Shown piece after piece: positions 60,780-64,000 of a DNA stretch of 64,000 nucleotides. Position 1 is the stretch's first letter. Each line of letters begins with the position of its first letter. Source of the stretch: Muscardinus avellanarius (lineage: Eukaryota > Chordata > Mammalia > Rodentia > Gliridae); contig OY726557.1 of assembly GCA_963383645.1 (NCBI GenBank), positions 126,752,603 through 126,816,602 of the forward strand, in the 5' to 3' direction. Under the pieces are notes generated by a model that had not been told where the DNA came from, made no database searches, and saw only the letters and a program-made list of their open reading frames with translations. The position numbers and the translations under genes were made by a program.

Positions 60780-61145
60780 CCAAGCATGGTGGTGTACACT
60801 TATAATTCTAATAGTTGGGAAACTGAGACAGGAGGATTGAAGGTTTGAGGGCAGCCTTAGCAATTAGTGAGACTCATTAGCCTATAGTGAGACTGTGTTT
60901 CAAATATATATATATATATATATTCTGGGCATGGTGGCACATGCTTATAATCTCAGTGCTTGGGAGGCTGAGACAGGAGGATCACACAGGTTCGAAGCCA
61001 GCCTCAGCTATTTAGTGAGGCTCTCAGCAACTTAGTGAGACCCTGTTTCCAAATAAAAGTATAAAAATAGGTCTGAGAGTATAGCCCAGAGGTAGAAAAG
61101 CCCCTAGGTTCTACCCCCCAGTACCACACACACAAAAAACAAAAC

Positions 61146-61230
<85 letters not shown>

Positions 61231-61419
61231 ACTGGGCATCATGGTGCATGCTTGTAATCCCAGCATTTGGGAAGCTGAGACAGGATTGTGGTTCGATGTC
61301 AGCCTCAACTACTTAGGCCCTCCACGATTTAGTGAGACCCTGTTTCAAAATAAATAATAAGAAGATAGAGCTGGGGATATAGCCTGGAGGTAGACTGCCC
61401 CTGAGTTCAATCCCCAGTT

Positions 61420-61468
<49 letters not shown>

Positions 61469-61545
61469 CCTGGGGGTATAGTATGTAGTGTGGAGGTAGA
61501 ATGCTTCTGAGTTCAATCCCCAGTACCACAAACACATACCAAAAA
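60780..61545 (+). repeat. Plus-strand SINEs separated by (TA)n arrays
   Basis: B1 half 60,780-60,904, (TA)n 60,905-60,922, dimer 60,927-61,135, (TA)n(GA)n 61,150-61,227, dimer 61,232-61,420, (TA)n 61,423-61,467, ID half to 61,545. Confidence 0.9.
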
Positions 61546-61568
61546 AATTTTTTTTACTTTGAAAATGG

Positions 61569-61571
<3 letters not shown>

Positions 61572-61600
<29 letters not shown>

Positions 61601-62085
61601 CCCCAAAACCAAACCAAAACAAAAGCCAGGTGTGGTAGGACATGTTTGTAATTCTAGTAACTTCATAAAATTCTCAGCAACGTGCTAAGATCCTGTTTTC
61701 AAATTAAAAAAAAAAAAAAGAAAATGGCTGGGTATATATCTCTGAGGTAGAATGCCCCAGGTTCAGCCCCCAGCATCCAAAATAAATAAATAAATAGCTG
61801 AGCGTGGTGGCACACACTTGTAATTAGAATTACAATTTAGAATTAAATTGTAAATACAAATTAATTGTAAATACAAATTAGAATTTCTCAGCCTACCAAA
61901 TGCTAGAGCATTTGGTAGGCTGAGAAAGGAGGATCGGGGTTTATGTACAGCTTCAGCTACTTAGTGAGGCCCTTTGCAACTCAGTGAGACCCTGTTTCAA
62001 AATAAAGAATAAAAAATAGGGCTGGGGGTAGCTCAGAGATAGAATGTTCCTTGGTTTAATCCCCAGTATCACACACAAAAATTTT
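61572..62085 (+). repeat. T-run, diverged SINE and palindromic SINE
   Basis: T-run 61,568-61,595; diverged plus-strand copy 61,625-61,780; dimer 61,797-62,085 carrying a 21-bp-arm palindrome at 61,884-61,927. Confidence 0.8.
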
Positions 62086-62129
62086 TTTCTCACTAATTTG
62101 CAGAGGCCTTACAAAGTAGCTGAGGCTGG
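62086..62129 (-). repeat. Host antisense SINE, left part
   Basis: Antisense B1-dID sequence (TTTGCAGAGGCCTTACAAAG) interrupted by the composite retroposon. Its B1 half continues at 63,917-64,000. Confidence 0.85.
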
Positions 62130-62130
62130 G

Positions 62131-62495
62131 GGTTCTGGGCGGGGGTCGCGCGCAGCGCACACCAGCCGGGGCCCGGGTCGCGGGACCCTTGGCCCCGGGC
62201 CGAACTGTGCGTAGCACGCCAGACCCCTGGAGAAACCGGGCCCAGTAAGACGCTGGGTTCTGGGCGGGGGTCGCGCGCAGGGCACACCAGATGGGGCCCG
62301 GGTCGCGGGACTCTGGGCCCCAGGCCGAACTGCGAGTAGCACGCCAGACCCCTGGAGAAACCGGGCCCAGTAAGACGCTGGGTTCTGGGTGGGGGTCGCG
62401 CGCAGGGCACACCAGATGGGGCCCGGGTCGCGGGACTCTGGGCCCCAGGCCGAACTGCGAGTAGCACGCCAGACCCCTGGAGAAACCGGGCCCAG
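62131..62495. repeat. 125-bp GC-rich tandem array, three units
   Basis: Units start at 62,131, 62,256 and 62,381 (GGTTCTGGG[C/T]GGGGGTCGCG); the third lacks its last 10 bp. Units 2 and 3 are nearly identical; unit 1 differs at several sites. CpG-rich throughout, implying a young or unmethylated source. Confidence 0.9.
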
Positions 62496-62981
62496 AACAG
62501 AAAAAGATAAAGAAAAATATCGGAGAGGAGGTAAGAAAGCCGTTATGGATGCCAGGACACTGGAGATGCAGACAAAACTTATCTAAATGCACTGGAACTT
62601 ATGGAAAAATTCGCCGTGAAAGAGGACTGCTATCTCTCTATGTTGTTAAGAATCTCAGACATCACCTGTAAGGGGAGAGTTTAGCGGAGGCCAAGGAGAA
62701 ATGCGGTGTTGAAAGAGTTCGCGTTGGTGGTAGAGACTTGTATTCAGGAGAAGCAGAAATCGGATCCTACCAACTTTATTTTTTTGGAGAAATTACACCA
62801 AATGTCGAATGCTACCATCACGCATGCTTAGGAACACTGGACAACATTCAGAGTGGAAAAAGAGCCTGGGAAGGATTTGAAACGGTGGAGGCAGTGGCAA
62901 TGCCAGTGGCCAATACTCAGGGGAGGCAGAGATCTGATACATTACACCTGGAACCTTTGAAATAACAACCACAGAGACAGT

Positions 62982-63478
62982 GATCGGAACCTGCTGAGGG
63001 GTTAGGCGGACGCCAGGGCCAGTGGCCGACATCAGAGCTTGCTGTGAGGCAAGGCCACTACTGAGGCCTCCGTGGCCGGGATTGGAACCTGCCGAGGGGT
63101 TAGACCGATGCTGGGGCCAGTGAGGCCGGCATTGGAGCCTGCCATGAGGCAAGGCTTGTTCTGGGGCCTCCGAGGTCGGGTCCGGAACCTGCTGAGGGGT
63201 TAGGCCGGTGCTGGGGCCAGCGAGGCTGGCATCGGAGCCTGCCGTGAGGCTAGGCCAGTTCTGGGGCCTCCGAGGCCGGGATTGGAATCCTGCCAAGGGG
63301 TTAGACCGGTGCAGGGGCCAATGGCCAGCATTGGAGCCTGGCGTGAGGCAAGTTCACTCCTGCGGCCTCCAAGGCCGGGACCAAAGCCAGCTTAGGGGTT
63401 AGACTGGTGGAGGGGCCAGCGAGACCAGAACTGGGGCCTCCCATGAGGCAAGGCCGCTGCTTGAGCCAGCGAGGTCTG
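62982..63478. repeat. 100-bp tandem array of paired ~50-bp units
   Basis: Repeat boundaries at 62,982, 63,080, 63,180, 63,280, 63,379 and 63,479. Each unit has an AACCTGC(C/T)GAGGGGTTAG half and a GAGCCTGCC(A/G)TGAGGC half, both closing with a GGGGCC-containing motif. The last unit is diverged and a partial sixth follows. Confidence 0.85.
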
Positions 63479-63916
63479 GATCAGTCCACTGAGTAGCCAG
63501 GCCACTACTGGGACCATCAAGAGTGGGATCGGTACTTGCAACGCAGCATGCAGAGAAATATCGCAGAAAATATAAATCAGACACTTCTCTTAATCAGCAA
63601 TAACTAGGAGGAAAAGGGCAACAGGAAGAGGTTGAGCTATAGAAAGGGCCCTATAGTGAAGCAACTAATGTGACCAATCAGAGGGTATGTAATACTGGAG
63701 GACGGAGCCTCTTTAAAACGCAGGAGGTACATAAACAAATCTATCAAAGTAAATCACCAAAGAAGCGTGGGATGGAGGGAGGGGGAGGGAATGGGATGGG
63801 GGCTGGAGGAGGGCTAATTGGATACTGTGTGCTTGTATATCCTCTCAAGTCTTGTACTCCAGTGTGATTGATATATGACTACAATGCACCAATTTAAAAA
63901 ATAAATTAATAAAAAA

Positions 63917-64000
63917 AAAGTAGCTGAGGCTGGCTGTGAACCTGCAATCCTCCTGTATCAGCCTCCCAAGTACTAAGATAATAAGCGTGCACCACGATGC
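63917..64000 (-). repeat. Host antisense SINE, right part
   Basis: Second copy of the target duplication, then GCTGTGAACCTGCAATCC to the window end. It completes the B1 half begun at 62,086. Confidence 0.85.

Larger units (their letters stand above)
62130..63916 (+). mobile_element. Composite VNTR retroposon with L1-like 3' end
   Basis: A 1.79-kb insertion inside an antisense SINE, flanked by the 17-bp duplication AAAGTAGCTGAGGCTGG (62,113-62,129 and 63,917-63,933) and ending in an A-rich tail. These are hallmarks of LINE-1-type target-primed reverse transcription. Order: three 125-bp GC-rich units; about 490 bp unique; about five 100-bp units each of two ~50-bp halves; about 220 bp unique; a G-rich polypurine run (63,767-63,813) and an L1-like 3' end. 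No long coding frame on the plus strand. It is antisense to KIRREL3. I do not recognise the family. Alternatives: an internally deleted LINE-1 with a monomeric 5' UTR, or an SVA-like composite. Confidence 0.8.

Noticed and set aside
62056..62592. 178-codon minus-strand frame across the 125-bp array
   Set aside because: All three frames of the array are open because it is GC-rich and stop-poor. The translation is only the tandem repeat read in shifting frames.
62738..62965. 75-codon plus-strand frame in the centre of the composite element
   Set aside because: Briefly considered as a captured coding fragment, but I could not match it to any protein family and it is short.

Overview
The window is nuclear DNA from a mammal, almost certainly a non-muroid rodent. 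Genes are split into short exons with GT-AG introns. The commonest repeat is a dimeric SINE made of a B1 (7SL-derived) left half, an A-rich linker and an ID (tRNA-derived) right half, the B1-dID type known from squirrel-, dormouse- and beaver-like rodents. I cannot fix the species. Most open reading frames in the window are repeat-derived or chance frames.

Layout. Positions 1-33,338 hold no coding exon. They contain stacked SINEs, microsatellites, ancient MIR, L2, L1 and MER5-type remnants, an HMGN2-like processed pseudogene (about 25.4-25.7 kb, minus strand) and one good candidate 5' noncoding exon (6,425-6,512). By gene order in other mammals this is probably the 5' part of ST3GAL4 or its upstream flank. 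Positions 33,339-43,886 carry all ten coding exons of ST3GAL4 on the plus strand, an intact 333-residue Golgi alpha-2,3-sialyltransferase, plus its 3' UTR and poly(A) signal. Positions 43,900-57,600 are intergenic: unique blocks, more SINEs and an isolated CpG island at 46.5 kb. Positions 57,600-59,879 hold the last two coding exons and likely 3' UTR of KIRREL3 on the minus strand, so the two genes converge tail to tail as in human. Positions 59,880-64,000 are KIRREL3 intron.

The most unusual object is a 1.8-kb composite retroposon at 62,130-63,916 inside that intron. It has three 125-bp GC-rich tandem units, a unique centre, about five 100-bp units each built from two ~50-bp halves, a LINE-1-like 3' end with a G-rich polypurine tract, and an A-rich tail. 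It lies between 17-bp target-site duplications inside an older antisense SINE. A 5'-truncated relative of its 3' end sits in an ST3GAL4 intron (36,489-36,739), also with target-site duplications. The architecture recalls primate SVA elements, but an internally deleted LINE-1 with a monomeric 5' UTR is an equally serious reading.

The two genes are not linked by pathway. ST3GAL4 sialylates galactose-terminated glycans in the Golgi; KIRREL3 is a neuronal immunoglobulin-superfamily adhesion receptor whose PDZ-binding C-terminus is encoded here.
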